51,576 nt of DNA from Pseudomonas sp. GM80 (GTDB lineage Bacteria > Pseudomonadota > Gammaproteobacteria > Pseudomonadales > Pseudomonadaceae): positions 1-51,576 of the forward strand of contig NZ_AKJD01000048.1 of the NCBI RefSeq assembly GCF_000282515.1, given 5' to 3'. A program made the position numbers and the translations under genes. Below the pieces are notes generated by a model. It made no database searches. It was not told the DNA's origin and was given only the letters and a program-made list of their open reading frames with translations. This document shows, piece after piece, positions 38,633 to 47,882 of the stretch (position 1 is the first letter of the stretch; each line of letters begins with the position of its first letter).

Positions 38633-38661
38633 TTGACAGGTTTGTTTCTTGTCTATATTTT
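38633..38661 (+). promoter_or_regulatory. glpF: Putative glpFK promoter with GlpR-like half sites
   Basis: TTGACA, 17 bp, TATTTT form a good sigma-70 promoter about 140 bp before glpF. TTTCGAC just upstream (38624-38630) and TTTCGAATC just downstream resemble GlpR half sites (TTCG core). The rest of the 359-bp gap between ybaK and glpF holds nothing else that I recognise. Confidence 0.5.
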
Positions 38662-38802
38662 TTCGAATCTGAATAATGTAAGAATTATCGTCATCGCAGC
38701 ACCCAGCAGTAAACCGGCAACGGAATGGGGATTCCTACCCGGCGAAAATCGCGCCCTGCCCTGACGGCATAGCGCCAGACAACAACAAAAACGAGGTTTT
38801 CA

Positions 38803-39654
38803 ATGACAACTGCTTTACAGCAACCATCGCTCTCGAGCCAATGCATGGCCGAGTTTCTGGGTACTGCCCTGCTGATCTTTTTTGGTACCGGCTGTGTCGC
38901 CGCGCTCAAAGTCGCGGGTGCCAGCTTCGGCCTGTGGGAAATCAGCATCATCTGGGGCGTCGGCGTGAGCATGGCGATCTACCTCACGGCAGGGGTTTCC
39001 GGCGCGCATCTGAACCCCGCCGTCAGCATCGCGCTGGCCATTTTCGCCAACTTCGAAAAGCGCAAACTGCCGTTCTATATTCTTTCGCAAATCGCCGGCG
39101 CCTTCTGCGGCGCGCTGTTGGTTTACACGCTGTACAGCAATCTTTTCTTCGATTACGAACAAACTCACCAAATGGTTCGCGGCTCGGCCGCCAGTCTTGA
39201 GTTGGCCTCGGTGTTCTCGACCTTCCCGAATCCGGTGCTGTCGACTGCTCAGGCATTTCTGGTCGAGATGATCATCACTGCCATTCTGATGGGCGTGATC
39301 ATGGCCCTGACTGACGACAACAACGGCCTGCCGAAAGGCCCGATGGCGCCGCTGCTGATCGGTTTGCTGATCGCGGTGATCGGCAGTTCGATGGGCCCGC
39401 TGACCGGTTTCGCGATGAACCCGGCACGTGACTTCGGTCCGAAACTGATGACTTTCTTCACCGGCTGGGGTGAAATTTCCTTCACTGGCGGCCGCGATAT
39501 TCCGTACTTCCTGATTCCGATTTTTGCACCGATTGTCGGTGCCTGCCTCGGCGCTGCCGGGTATCGCGGGCTCATCGCCCGTCACCTGACCGGCGCCACA
39601 CCTGCTACAAAGGATGCAGAACCGGCCATTGACGGCAAACCAAGAACTTCTTGA
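38803..39654 (+). CDS. glpF: Glycerol uptake facilitator
   Basis: Aquaglyceroporin channel for glycerol in the inner membrane. It is 283 residues, with six hydrophobic helices and both NPA-type pore motifs: HLNPAVS (Asn71) and MNPARDFGP. The ATG follows ACGAGG. It is the first gene of glpF-glpK-glpR, with glpD after. A strong hairpin lies in the gap to glpK. Confidence 0.96.
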   Translation: MTTALQQPSLSSQCMAEFLGTALLIFFGTGCVAALKVAGASFGLWEISIIWGVGVSMAIYLTAGVSGAHLNPAVSIALAIFANFEKRKLPFYILSQIAGAFCGALLVYTLYSNLFFDYEQTHQMVRGSAASLELASVFSTFPNPVLSTAQAFLVEMIITAILMGVIMALTDDNNGLPKGPMAPLLIGLLIAVIGSSMGPLTGFAMNPARDFGPKLMTFFTGWGEISFTGGRDIPYFLIPIFAPIVGACLGAAGYRGLIARHLTGATPATKDAEPAIDGKPRTS

Positions 39655-39661
39655 AACAGTC

Positions 39662-41234
<1,573 letters not shown>

Positions 41235-41329
41235 GCCAACCTTCAGAGACTGATAGGCAACTAACTGGTAGGGAGCGGATTCCTGCGGCATCATGGGCAA
41301 ATTTTGCACGGCAGCCCAAAGGAAGCCCC

Positions 41330-42085
41330 ATGAATCTGCCTCCCCGTCAGCAGCAAATCCTCGAGCTGGTCCGCGAACGCGGCTATGTGAGCATCGAGGA
41401 AATGGCCACGCTGTTCGTTGTTACCCCGCAAACCATCCGCCGCGACATCAATCAGCTCGCGGAAGCCAATCTGCTGCGTCGCTACCATGGCGGTGCTGCC
41501 TACGATTCCAGCGTCGAAAACACTGCCTATGCGATGCGCGCCGATCAAATGCGCGATGAAAAACAACGCATCGGTGAAGCCATCGCCGCACAGATTCCCG
41601 ATCACGCCTCGCTGTTCATCAACATCGGTACGACCACCGAATCGATTGCCCGCGCCCTGCTCAATCACAATCACCTGAAAATCATCACCAACAACTTGCA
41701 CGTAGCGTCGATGCTCAGTGCCAAGGATGATTTCGATGTGCTGCTGACTGGCGGCAATGTGCGTCGTGATGGCGGTGTAGTGGGTCAGGCGAGTGTGGAC
41801 TTCATTAATCAGTTCAAGGTTGATTTCGCGCTGGTCGGGATTAGCGGTATTGATGAGGACGGCAGCTTGCTGGACTTTGATTATCAGGAAGTTCGGGTTT
41901 CCCAGGCGATCATTGCCAATGCGCGGCAGGTGATTCTGGCGGCCGACTCGAGTAAGTTCGGGCGGAATGCGATGATCCGGTTGGGGCCGATCAGTTTGAT
42001 TGATTGTTTGGTGACGGATCAGCAGCCGGTGCCGGCGTTAGCGCAGTTGTTGAGTCAGCACAAGATTCGCCTGGAAGTCGTTTAA
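41330..42085 (+). CDS. glpR: Glycerol-3-phosphate regulon repressor GlpR (DeoR family)
   Basis: Repressor of the glp genes, released by glycerol-3-phosphate. The 251 residues have an N-terminal helix-turn-helix ([23 protein letters not shown], with LRRYHGGA closing the wing) and a C-terminal sugar-phosphate-binding domain ([14 protein letters not shown]). It lies between glpK and glpD. Palindromic operator-like sites occur downstream, before glpD. Confidence 0.95.
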   Translation: MNLPPRQQQILELVRERGYVSIEEMATLFVVTPQTIRRDINQLAEANLLRRYHGGAAYDSSVENTAYAMRADQMRDEKQRIGEAIAAQIPDHASLFINIGTTTESIARALLNHNHLKIITNNLHVASMLSAKDDFDVLLTGGNVRRDGGVVGQASVDFINQFKVDFALVGISGIDEDGSLLDFDYQEVRVSQAIIANARQVILAADSSKFGRNAMIRLGPISLIDCLVTDQQPVPALAQLLSQHKIRLEVV

Positions 42086-42093
42086 CCCCCCAA

Positions 42094-42172
42094 GATCAAA
42101 AGATCGCAGCCTTCGGCAGCTCCTACATAGGTTCACTTGACCTGTAGGAGCTGCCGAAGGCTGCGATCTTTT
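42094..42172. repeat. REP family A inverted pair between glpR and glpD
   Basis: An inverted pair of the family A unit, the variant with TTCGGCAGC in place of TGCGGCAGC, around a short loop. It starts 9 bp after the glpR stop. It is followed at once by the first GlpR-like half site. Confidence 0.9.
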
Positions 42173-42273
42173 GCTTTCAATGTTCGAAAATTTTCTTTTA
42201 ACCGCCCTTCGATGAGTTTTTTCAATCGAACGTGACTGGCTGCGCGCGTGTTTATGGGCTACCATTTTCGCAA

Positions 42274-42291
42274 ATGAACATTAATGTTCGA
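42274..42291 (+). promoter_or_regulatory. glpD: Putative GlpR operator upstream of glpD
   Basis: The palindrome GAACATTAATGTTC (42276-42289) lies within ATGAACATTAATGTTCGA. Its half sites match the CGAACAT/ATGTTCG core of enterobacterial GlpR operators. Further half sites ATGTTCGA (42180-42187) and TCGAACGT (near 42227) lie upstream. The site is about 40 bp before the glpD start. Confidence 0.55.
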
Positions 42292-42330
42292 TTTCCAATA
42301 CAGAAAATCAAAAGAGCCCGAGGCCAGCCG

Positions 42331-43872
42331 ATGTCCACCTCTACCTTGCGTACGCCCCCACTCTCCGAGATCTACGACATTGCCGTTATCGGCGGCGGGA
42401 TCAATGGCGTGGGGATCGCAGCGGATGCCGCCGGTCGCGGTCTCTCGGTGTTCCTTTGCGAAAAGGACGACCTCGCCAGCCACACCTCGTCGGCCAGCAG
42501 CAAGCTGATCCACGGTGGCCTGCGCTACCTCGAACATTACGAATTCCGTCTGGTGCGCGAAGCATTGGCCGAGCGTGAAGTGCTGCTGGCGAAAGCGCCG
42601 CACATCGTCAAGCCAATGCGCTTCGTGTTGCCGCACCGTCCGCACCTGCGTCCGGCGTGGATGATTCGTGCAGGCCTGTTTCTGTATGACAACCTCGGCA
42701 AGCGCGAAAAGCTGCCCGGTTCGAAAAGCCTGAAGTTCGGTGCCGACAGCGCGCTGAAAAGCGAAATCAAGAAAGGCTTCGAATACTCCGATTGCTGGGT
42801 CGATGACGCCCGCCTCGTAGTGCTGAACGCCATGGCCGCTCGCGAAAAAGGTGCCCACGTGCATACCCAGACTCGCTGCGTCAGCGCCCGCCGCGCCAAA
42901 GGTTTGTGGCACTTGAACCTGGAACGCGCCGACGGCAGCCTGTTTTCGATCACCGCCAAAGCGCTGGTGAACGCGGCAGGCCCGTGGGTTGCCAAGTTCA
43001 TCCGTGACGACCTGAAGATGGAATCGCCGTACGGCATCCGTCTGATTCAGGGTAGCCACATCATCGTGCCGAAACTGTACGAAGGCGATCATGCGCACAT
43101 TCTGCAAAACGAAGATCAGCGCATCGTTTTCACCATCCCGTACCTGAACAACCACTTCACCCTGATCGGCACCACCGACCGTGAGTACACTGGCGATCCG
43201 GCAAAAGTGGCGATTACCGATGCCGAAACCGATTACCTGCTGAAAGTGGTCAACGCACACTTCAAAAAGCAGCTCAGCCGCGACGACATCCAGCACAGCT
43301 ACTCGGGCGTACGTCCGCTGTGCAACGACGAGTCCGATAACCCGTCGGCGGTCACCCGCGATTACACCCTGGCCCTGTCTGGCAACAGCGAAGAAGCGCC
43401 ACTGCTGTCGGTGTTCGGCGGCAAGCTGACCACCTACCGCAAACTCGCCGAATCGGCGATGGCGCAGTTGATGCCGTTCTTCACTCAGATGCGTCCAAGC
43501 TGGACAGCCACGGCCACCCTGCCCGGCGGCGAAGACATGACCACGCCGCAAGCCTTGAGCGCGCTGATTCGTGACAAGTTCGACTTCGTGCCGACCGAGA
43601 TTGCCCGTCGCTGGTCCACCACCTACGGCAGCCGCACCTGGCGCATGCTTGAAGGCGTGGAAACCCTCGCCGACATGGGCGAACACATTGGCGGCGGGCT
43701 CTACACCCGCGAAGTCGATTACCTGTGCAGTGAAGAGTGGGCAACCACGGCGCACGACATTCTGTGGCGCCGCAGCAAGCTGGGGTTGTTTACCACGCCG
43801 GCCGAGCAAGAGAAGTTGGCCGCGTACCTGGGCAAGGTCGAGCAGAACCGTAGCAAGATTGAAGCGGCATGA
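42331..43872 (+). CDS. glpD: Aerobic glycerol-3-phosphate dehydrogenase
   Basis: Membrane-associated FAD enzyme oxidising glycerol-3-phosphate to dihydroxyacetone phosphate and passing electrons to quinone. The 513 residues begin with the FAD fold DIAVIGGGINGVGIAADAAG. SSASSKLIHGGLRYLE and the C-terminal GGKLTTYRKLAE segment are typical. The start at 42331 has GAGG upstream; the open frame runs further back through the operator, without homology. A terminator follows. Confidence 0.97.
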   Translation: MSTSTLRTPPLSEIYDIAVIGGGINGVGIAADAAGRGLSVFLCEKDDLASHTSSASSKLIHGGLRYLEHYEFRLVREALAEREVLLAKAPHIVKPMRFVLPHRPHLRPAWMIRAGLFLYDNLGKREKLPGSKSLKFGADSALKSEIKKGFEYSDCWVDDARLVVLNAMAAREKGAHVHTQTRCVSARRAKGLWHLNLERADGSLFSITAKALVNAAGPWVAKFIRDDLKMESPYGIRLIQGSHIIVPKLYEGDHAHILQNEDQRIVFTIPYLNNHFTLIGTTDREYTGDPAKVAITDAETDYLLKVVNAHFKKQLSRDDIQHSYSGVRPLCNDESDNPSAVTRDYTLALSGNSEEAPLLSVFGGKLTTYRKLAESAMAQLMPFFTQMRPSWTATATLPGGEDMTTPQALSALIRDKFDFVPTEIARRWSTTYGSRTWRMLEGVETLADMGEHIGGGLYTREVDYLCSEEWATTAHDILWRRSKLGLFTTPAEQEKLAAYLGKVEQNRSKIEAA

Positions 43873-43890
43873 TCTGAACATCGCTTAAAC

Positions 43891-43926
43891 AAAAAGCCCC
43901 TGAATCGCAAGGTTCAGGGGCTTTTT
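43891..43926 (+). terminator. glpD terminator
   Basis: A stem of AAAAAGCCCCTGAA with its complement and a short loop, followed by CTTTTTG, about 19 bp after the glpD stop. Confidence 0.9.
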
Positions 43927-43958
43927 GTTGCGGCGTAACTTACTTTGCCTGCCACTAC

Positions 43959-44068
43959 CCCTGTGGCGAGGGGATTTATCCCCGATGGACTGCGAAGCAG
44001 TCCTCCCTTTTGCATTTAAAGAGAGGCCGCTTCGCGACCTATCGGGGATAAATCCCCTCGCCACAGGG
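43959..44068. repeat. REP family C inverted pair after glpD
   Basis: Inverted ends with GGCGAGGGGATTTATCCCCG and its complement around about 45 bp containing CGAAGCAGTCC and CGAAGCGGCC-type arms. It lies in the roughly 500-bp gap between glpD and aatJ, whose other half holds the aat control region. Confidence 0.9.
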
Positions 44069-44118
44069 TTGTGTGGTGCTTGGGCGATCATCCAATGAGC
44101 GTAGTGATTGAAAGATTG

Positions 44119-44163
44119 TTCGGTTTTCCGAACGCGACTTCCGGGTCGATTCGGTTAACCGGA
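44119..44163 (+). promoter_or_regulatory. aatJ: Putative AauR upstream activating sites
   Basis: TTCGG-TTTT-CCGAA at 44119-44132 is an exact match to the AauR site I recall from P. putida (TTCGG, 4 bp, CCGAA). TTCGG-TTAA-CCGGA at 44150-44163 is a near match. They lie about 77-120 bp before the sigma-54 promoter, the usual place for an enhancer-binding protein. Confidence 0.75.
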
Positions 44164-44239
44164 TCAGCCGGGCTCAAAAAAACTGCCTTAAAAATTTAAT
44201 AACCTTATAAATCATCGACTTAACCATTCGCGACTGGTC

Positions 44240-44255
44240 TGGCACGACTCATGCT
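44240..44255 (+). promoter_or_regulatory. aatJ: Sigma-54 promoter of the aat operon
   Basis: TGGCACGACTCATGCT has the invariant GG and GC of the -24/-12 boxes exactly 10 bp apart and one mismatch to TGGCACR-N4-TTGCW. It lies about 117 bp before aatJ, downstream of the AauR sites. Confidence 0.8.
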
Positions 44256-44371
44256 CTACACTCTCTCGACGAATGCCTGTTGTGCCAACACTTCAGGAGC
44301 CGTCAGGCATTCGAAGCACAAAAGGGCCGACGAACTGGCTCCATAAAAAAAACAATGTCGAGGAAAATTTG

Positions 44372-45298
44372 ATGCGCATCGTTCCCCATATCCTGGGCGC
44401 AGCCATTGCTGCCGCTCTGATCAGCACGCCAGTTTTCGCCGCCGAACTCACCGGCACCCTGAAGAAAATCAACGATTCGGGCACCATCACGCTCGCTCAC
44501 CGCGACAGCTCCATTCCGTTTTCCTACATTGCCGATGCTTCCGGCAAACCAGTGGGCTACTCCCACGACATTCAAGTGGCCATCGTTGAAGCCCTGAAAA
44601 AAGACCTGAACAAGCCCGATCTGCAGGTCAAGTACAACCTGGTGACCTCGCAAACCCGTATCCCGCTGATCCAGAACGGCACCGCGGATATCGAGTGCGG
44701 CTCGACCACCAACAACGCCGAACGCGCCCAGCAAGTCGATTTCACCGTCAACATCTTCGAAATCGGCACCCGTCTGCTGGTCAAGAAAGACAAGGATGGC
44801 AAGCCGTCCTACGCTGACTTCGCTGACCTCAAAGGCAAAAACGTCGTGACCACCGCGGGCACTACGTCCGAGCGCATCATCAAAGCGATGAACGCCGACA
44901 AGCAGATGGGCATGAACATCATCTCCGCCAAAGACCACGGCGAATCCTTCAACATGCTGGAAAGCGGCCGCGCCGTTGCCTTCATGATGGACGACGCCCT
45001 GCTGGCCGGCGAAGAAGCCAAGGCGAAGAAGCCGGCCGACTGGATCATCACCGGTACCCCGCAGTCGTTCGAAGCCTACGCGTGCATGGTTCGTAAAGAC
45101 GACCCGGCCTTCAAGAAAGCTGTCGATGACGCCATCGTCGCCCTGTACAAGTCCGGCGAGATCAACAAGATCTACAGCAAGTGGTTCGAGAGCCCGATCC
45201 CACCAAAAGGCCTGAACCTGAACTTCCCGATGAGCGACAAGGTAAAAGATCTGATCGCCACCCCGAGCGACAAGCCGGCGCCTGACGTAAAAATCTGA
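44372..45298 (+). CDS. aatJ: Glutamate/aspartate ABC transporter binding protein
   Basis: Periplasmic receptor for acidic amino acids (GltI type). The 308 residues start MRIVPHILGAAIAAALI with a signal peptide cut after VFA. The mature part has GTITLAHRDSSIPFSYI and the ligand segments ECGSTTNNAERAQQVDF and TTAGTTSERI. The ATG at 44372 has GAGGA upstream; the longer frame from 44273 has no match. Gene order aatJ-aatQ-aatM-aatP is as in P. aeruginosa PA1342-1339. A hairpin after the stop probably raises its expression over the permeases. Confidence 0.94.
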   Translation: MRIVPHILGAAIAAALISTPVFAAELTGTLKKINDSGTITLAHRDSSIPFSYIADASGKPVGYSHDIQVAIVEALKKDLNKPDLQVKYNLVTSQTRIPLIQNGTADIECGSTTNNAERAQQVDFTVNIFEIGTRLLVKKDKDGKPSYADFADLKGKNVVTTAGTTSERIIKAMNADKQMGMNIISAKDHGESFNMLESGRAVAFMMDDALLAGEEAKAKKPADWIITGTPQSFEAYACMVRKDDPAFKKAVDDAIVALYKSGEINKIYSKWFESPIPPKGLNLNFPMSDKVKDLIATPSDKPAPDVKI

Positions 45299-45317
45299 TT
45301 CCTGACTAACCTTATCA

Positions 45318-45342
45318 CCTGAGGGGGCCACCCTCCCTCAGG
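45318..45342 (+). other. Intercistronic hairpin after aatJ
   Basis: Stem CCTGAGGG/CCCTCAGG with a 9-nt loop and no clean T-run, 20 bp after the binding-protein stop. The position fits partial termination or mRNA stabilisation that gives more binding protein than permease. Confidence 0.55.
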
Positions 45343-45491
45343 CGTCTGTTACTACCTGCTGGCTGTACTGTGGAACACTCGACCTGGCGGTTTCCGAGCC
45401 GATCGCGTGTGCCCGGCGTTCAACGTCGGGCGGGAAAGGATCTTCCCCAAGCGGGTGCTTGTACATCGATCGATTTCGAGGGGAGACCCTA

Positions 45492-46238
45492 ATGAATTAC
45501 AACTGGGACTGGGGCGTGTTCTTCAAGTCCACCGGCGTCGGCAGCGAGACTTATCTCGACTGGTACGTCACCGGTTTGGGCTGGACCATTGCCATTGCCA
45601 TCGTGGCATGGATCATCGCCTTGCTGCTGGGGTCCATTCTGGGCGTCATGCGCACGGTGCCAAACCGTATCGTATCGGGCATCGCGACCTGCTACGTGGA
45701 GCTGTTTCGCAACGTGCCGCTGCTGGTTCAGCTGTTCATCTGGTACTTCCTGGTGCCTGATCTGCTGCCGCAAAACCTGCAGGACTGGTACAAACAGGAT
45801 CTCAACCCGACCACCTCGGCTTACCTGAGCGTTGTCGTGTGCCTGGGCCTGTTCACCGCTGCGCGTGTCTGCGAGCAAGTGCGCACCGGCATCCAGGCGC
45901 TGCCACGCGGCCAGGAAGCCGCCGCCCGCGCCATGGGTTTCAAGCTGCCACAGATCTACTGGAACGTGCTGCTGCCCCAGGCCTACCGCATCATCATTCC
46001 GCCGCTTACCTCGGAATTCCTCAACGTCTTCAAGAACTCCTCCGTGGCGTCCCTGATCGGCCTGATGGAACTGCTCGCGCAAACCAAACAGACTGCTGAG
46101 TTCTCGGCCAACCTGTTTGAAGCCTTCACCCTGGCCACGCTGATCTACTTCACCCTGAACATGAGCCTGATGTTGCTGATGCGTATGGTCGAGAAGAAAG
46201 TCGCGGTGCCCGGCCTGATCTCCGTGGGGGGTAAATAA
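45492..46238 (+). CDS. aatQ: Glutamate/aspartate ABC permease (GltJ-like)
   Basis: Inner-membrane permease of the polar amino-acid uptake family. It is 248 residues, with about five helices and the EAA loop that contacts the ATPase (QALPRGQEAAARAMGFKLPQ). GGGGAG lies about 8 nt before the ATG at 45492. Its stop overlaps the next start (TAATG), so the two permeases are coupled. Confidence 0.93.
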   Translation: MNYNWDWGVFFKSTGVGSETYLDWYVTGLGWTIAIAIVAWIIALLLGSILGVMRTVPNRIVSGIATCYVELFRNVPLLVQLFIWYFLVPDLLPQNLQDWYKQDLNPTTSAYLSVVVCLGLFTAARVCEQVRTGIQALPRGQEAAARAMGFKLPQIYWNVLLPQAYRIIIPPLTSEFLNVFKNSSVASLIGLMELLAQTKQTAEFSANLFEAFTLATLIYFTLNMSLMLLMRMVEKKVAVPGLISVGGK

Positions 46239-46909
46239 TGGACTTCGATTTCAGCGGCATCATCCCCGCTATCCCGGGTCTGTGGAACGGCATGGTCATG
46301 ACCTTGCAGTTGATGGTCATGGGCGTGGTCGGCGGCATCGTGCTGGGGACGATCCTCGCGCTGATGCGCCTGTCGTCCAGCAAACTGCTGTCGCGCGTCG
46401 CCGGCGCTTATGTGAACTACTTCCGTTCGATCCCGCTGCTGCTGGTGATCACCTGGTTCTACCTGGCGGTGCCGTTCGTGCTGCGCTGGATCACCGGTGA
46501 AGACACGCCGATCGGCGCGTTCACCTCCTGCGTCGTGGCCTTCATGATGTTCGAAGCCGCGTACTTCTGCGAAATCGTCCGCGCCGGTGTGCAGTCGATT
46601 CCCAAAGGTCAGATGGCTGCCGCGCAAGCGATGGGCATGACCTATGGCCAGACCATGCGTCTGATCATCCTGCCCCAGGCGTTCCGCAAAATGACGCCGT
46701 TGCTGCTGCAACAGTCGATCATCCTGTTCCAGGACACCTCGCTGGTTTACACCGTGGGCCTGGTGGACTTCCTCAACTCCGCCCGTTCCAGCGGCGACAT
46801 CATTGGCCGGTCCAACGAGTTCCTGATCTTCGCCGGTGTCGTCTACTTCATCATCAGCTTTTCCGCCTCGCTGCTGGTCAAGCGTCTGCAAAAAAGGTTC
46901 GCCGTATGA
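46238..46909 (+). CDS. aatM: Glutamate/aspartate ABC permease (GltK-like)
   Basis: Second permease subunit, 223 residues. The start [19 protein letters not shown] is typical of GltK, and the EAA loop is [19 protein letters not shown]. It forms the membrane channel with AatQ. Its stop overlaps the ATPase start by 4 nt (ATGA). Confidence 0.93.
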   Translation: MDFDFSGIIPAIPGLWNGMVMTLQLMVMGVVGGIVLGTILALMRLSSSKLLSRVAGAYVNYFRSIPLLLVITWFYLAVPFVLRWITGEDTPIGAFTSCVVAFMMFEAAYFCEIVRAGVQSIPKGQMAAAQAMGMTYGQTMRLIILPQAFRKMTPLLLQQSIILFQDTSLVYTVGLVDFLNSARSSGDIIGRSNEFLIFAGVVYFIISFSASLLVKRLQKRFAV

Positions 46910-47640
46910 TCTCTATCAAGAACATCAACAAGTGGTATGGGGACTTCCAGGTGCTGACTGATTGCAGCACCGAGGTCAAAAAAGGCGAAGTGATCGTGGT
47001 CTGCGGCCCGTCGGGTTCCGGCAAGTCGACCCTGATCAAATGCGTCAACGCGCTGGAGCCGTTCCAGAAAGGCGACATCGTCGTCGACGGCACCTCGATT
47101 GCCGACTCGAAGACCAACCTGCCGAAACTGCGTTCGCGCGTCGGCATGGTGTTCCAGCATTTCGAACTGTTCCCGCACCTGACCATCACCGAAAACCTGA
47201 CCATCGCGCAGATCAAGGTGTTGGGCCGCAGCAAGGAAGAAGCGACCAAAAAAGGTCTGCAACTGCTCGAACGCGTTGGCCTGTCGGCGCACGCGCACAA
47301 GCATCCAGGGCAACTGTCCGGCGGTCAGCAACAGCGTGTGGCGATTGCCCGTGCGCTGGCGATGGACCCGATCGTCATGCTGTTCGACGAACCGACTTCG
47401 GCGCTCGACCCGGAGATGGTCAACGAAGTGCTCGACGTGATGGTGCAACTGGCCCACGAAGGCATGACCATGATGTGCGTGACCCACGAAATGGGTTTTG
47501 CGCGCAAAGTGGCCGACCGGGTGATTTTCATGGACGCCGGCAAGATCATCGAAGACTGCCCGAAAGAGGAATTCTTCGGCGACATCAGCGCCCGCTCCGA
47601 ACGCGCGCAGCACTTCCTCGAGAAAATCCTGCAGCACTAA
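46906..47640 (+). CDS. aatP: Glutamate/aspartate ABC ATPase
   Basis: ATP-binding subunit, 244 residues. Walker A is GPSGSGKS (34-41), followed by the Q-loop [12 protein letters not shown], signature LSGGQQQR, Walker [14 protein letters not shown] and the switch histidine in CVTHEMG. It closes the transport operon. In P. aeruginosa, as I recall, ggt and ansB follow; here a REP element and then the sensor kinase follow. Confidence 0.95.
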   Translation: MISIKNINKWYGDFQVLTDCSTEVKKGEVIVVCGPSGSGKSTLIKCVNALEPFQKGDIVVDGTSIADSKTNLPKLRSRVGMVFQHFELFPHLTITENLTIAQIKVLGRSKEEATKKGLQLLERVGLSAHAHKHPGQLSGGQQQRVAIARALAMDPIVMLFDEPTSALDPEMVNEVLDVMVQLAHEGMTMMCVTHEMGFARKVADRVIFMDAGKIIEDCPKEEFFGDISARSERAQHFLEKILQH

Positions 47641-47695
47641 AAGCCACACACCCGCTCCCCCCTCTGTGGGGTGCGGGCTGCCTGACAATGAGATC

Positions 47696-47820
47696 CCCTG
47701 TGGCGAGGGGATTTATCCCCGATGGGCTGCGCAGCGGCCCCAGCATTTCAAAGTCGAACCGCATGCAATGGTTTGACGACTGCTGCGCAGCCGATCGGGG
47801 ATAAATCCCCTCGCCACAGA
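47696..47820. repeat. REP family C inverted pair between aatP and aauS
   Basis: Inverted ends with GGCGAGGGGATTTATCCCCG and its complement. The middle shares CCGCATGCAATGGTTT (47759-47774) with the copy near 36.9 kb. It occupies most of the 242-bp gap between the transporter and the two-component genes. Confidence 0.9.
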
Positions 47821-47882
47821 GTCCACCTGCAAACCAGCGGTGATTCACAAACAAGTGTTGTGGTTGACCCAAGGCATCTGTG

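Noticed and set aside
43959..47820. Repeated GGGGATTTATCCCC units considered as a possible CRISPR or phage att site
   Set aside because: They are scattered inverted pairs between unrelated operons, without regular spacers or cas genes, so they are REP-type repeats.
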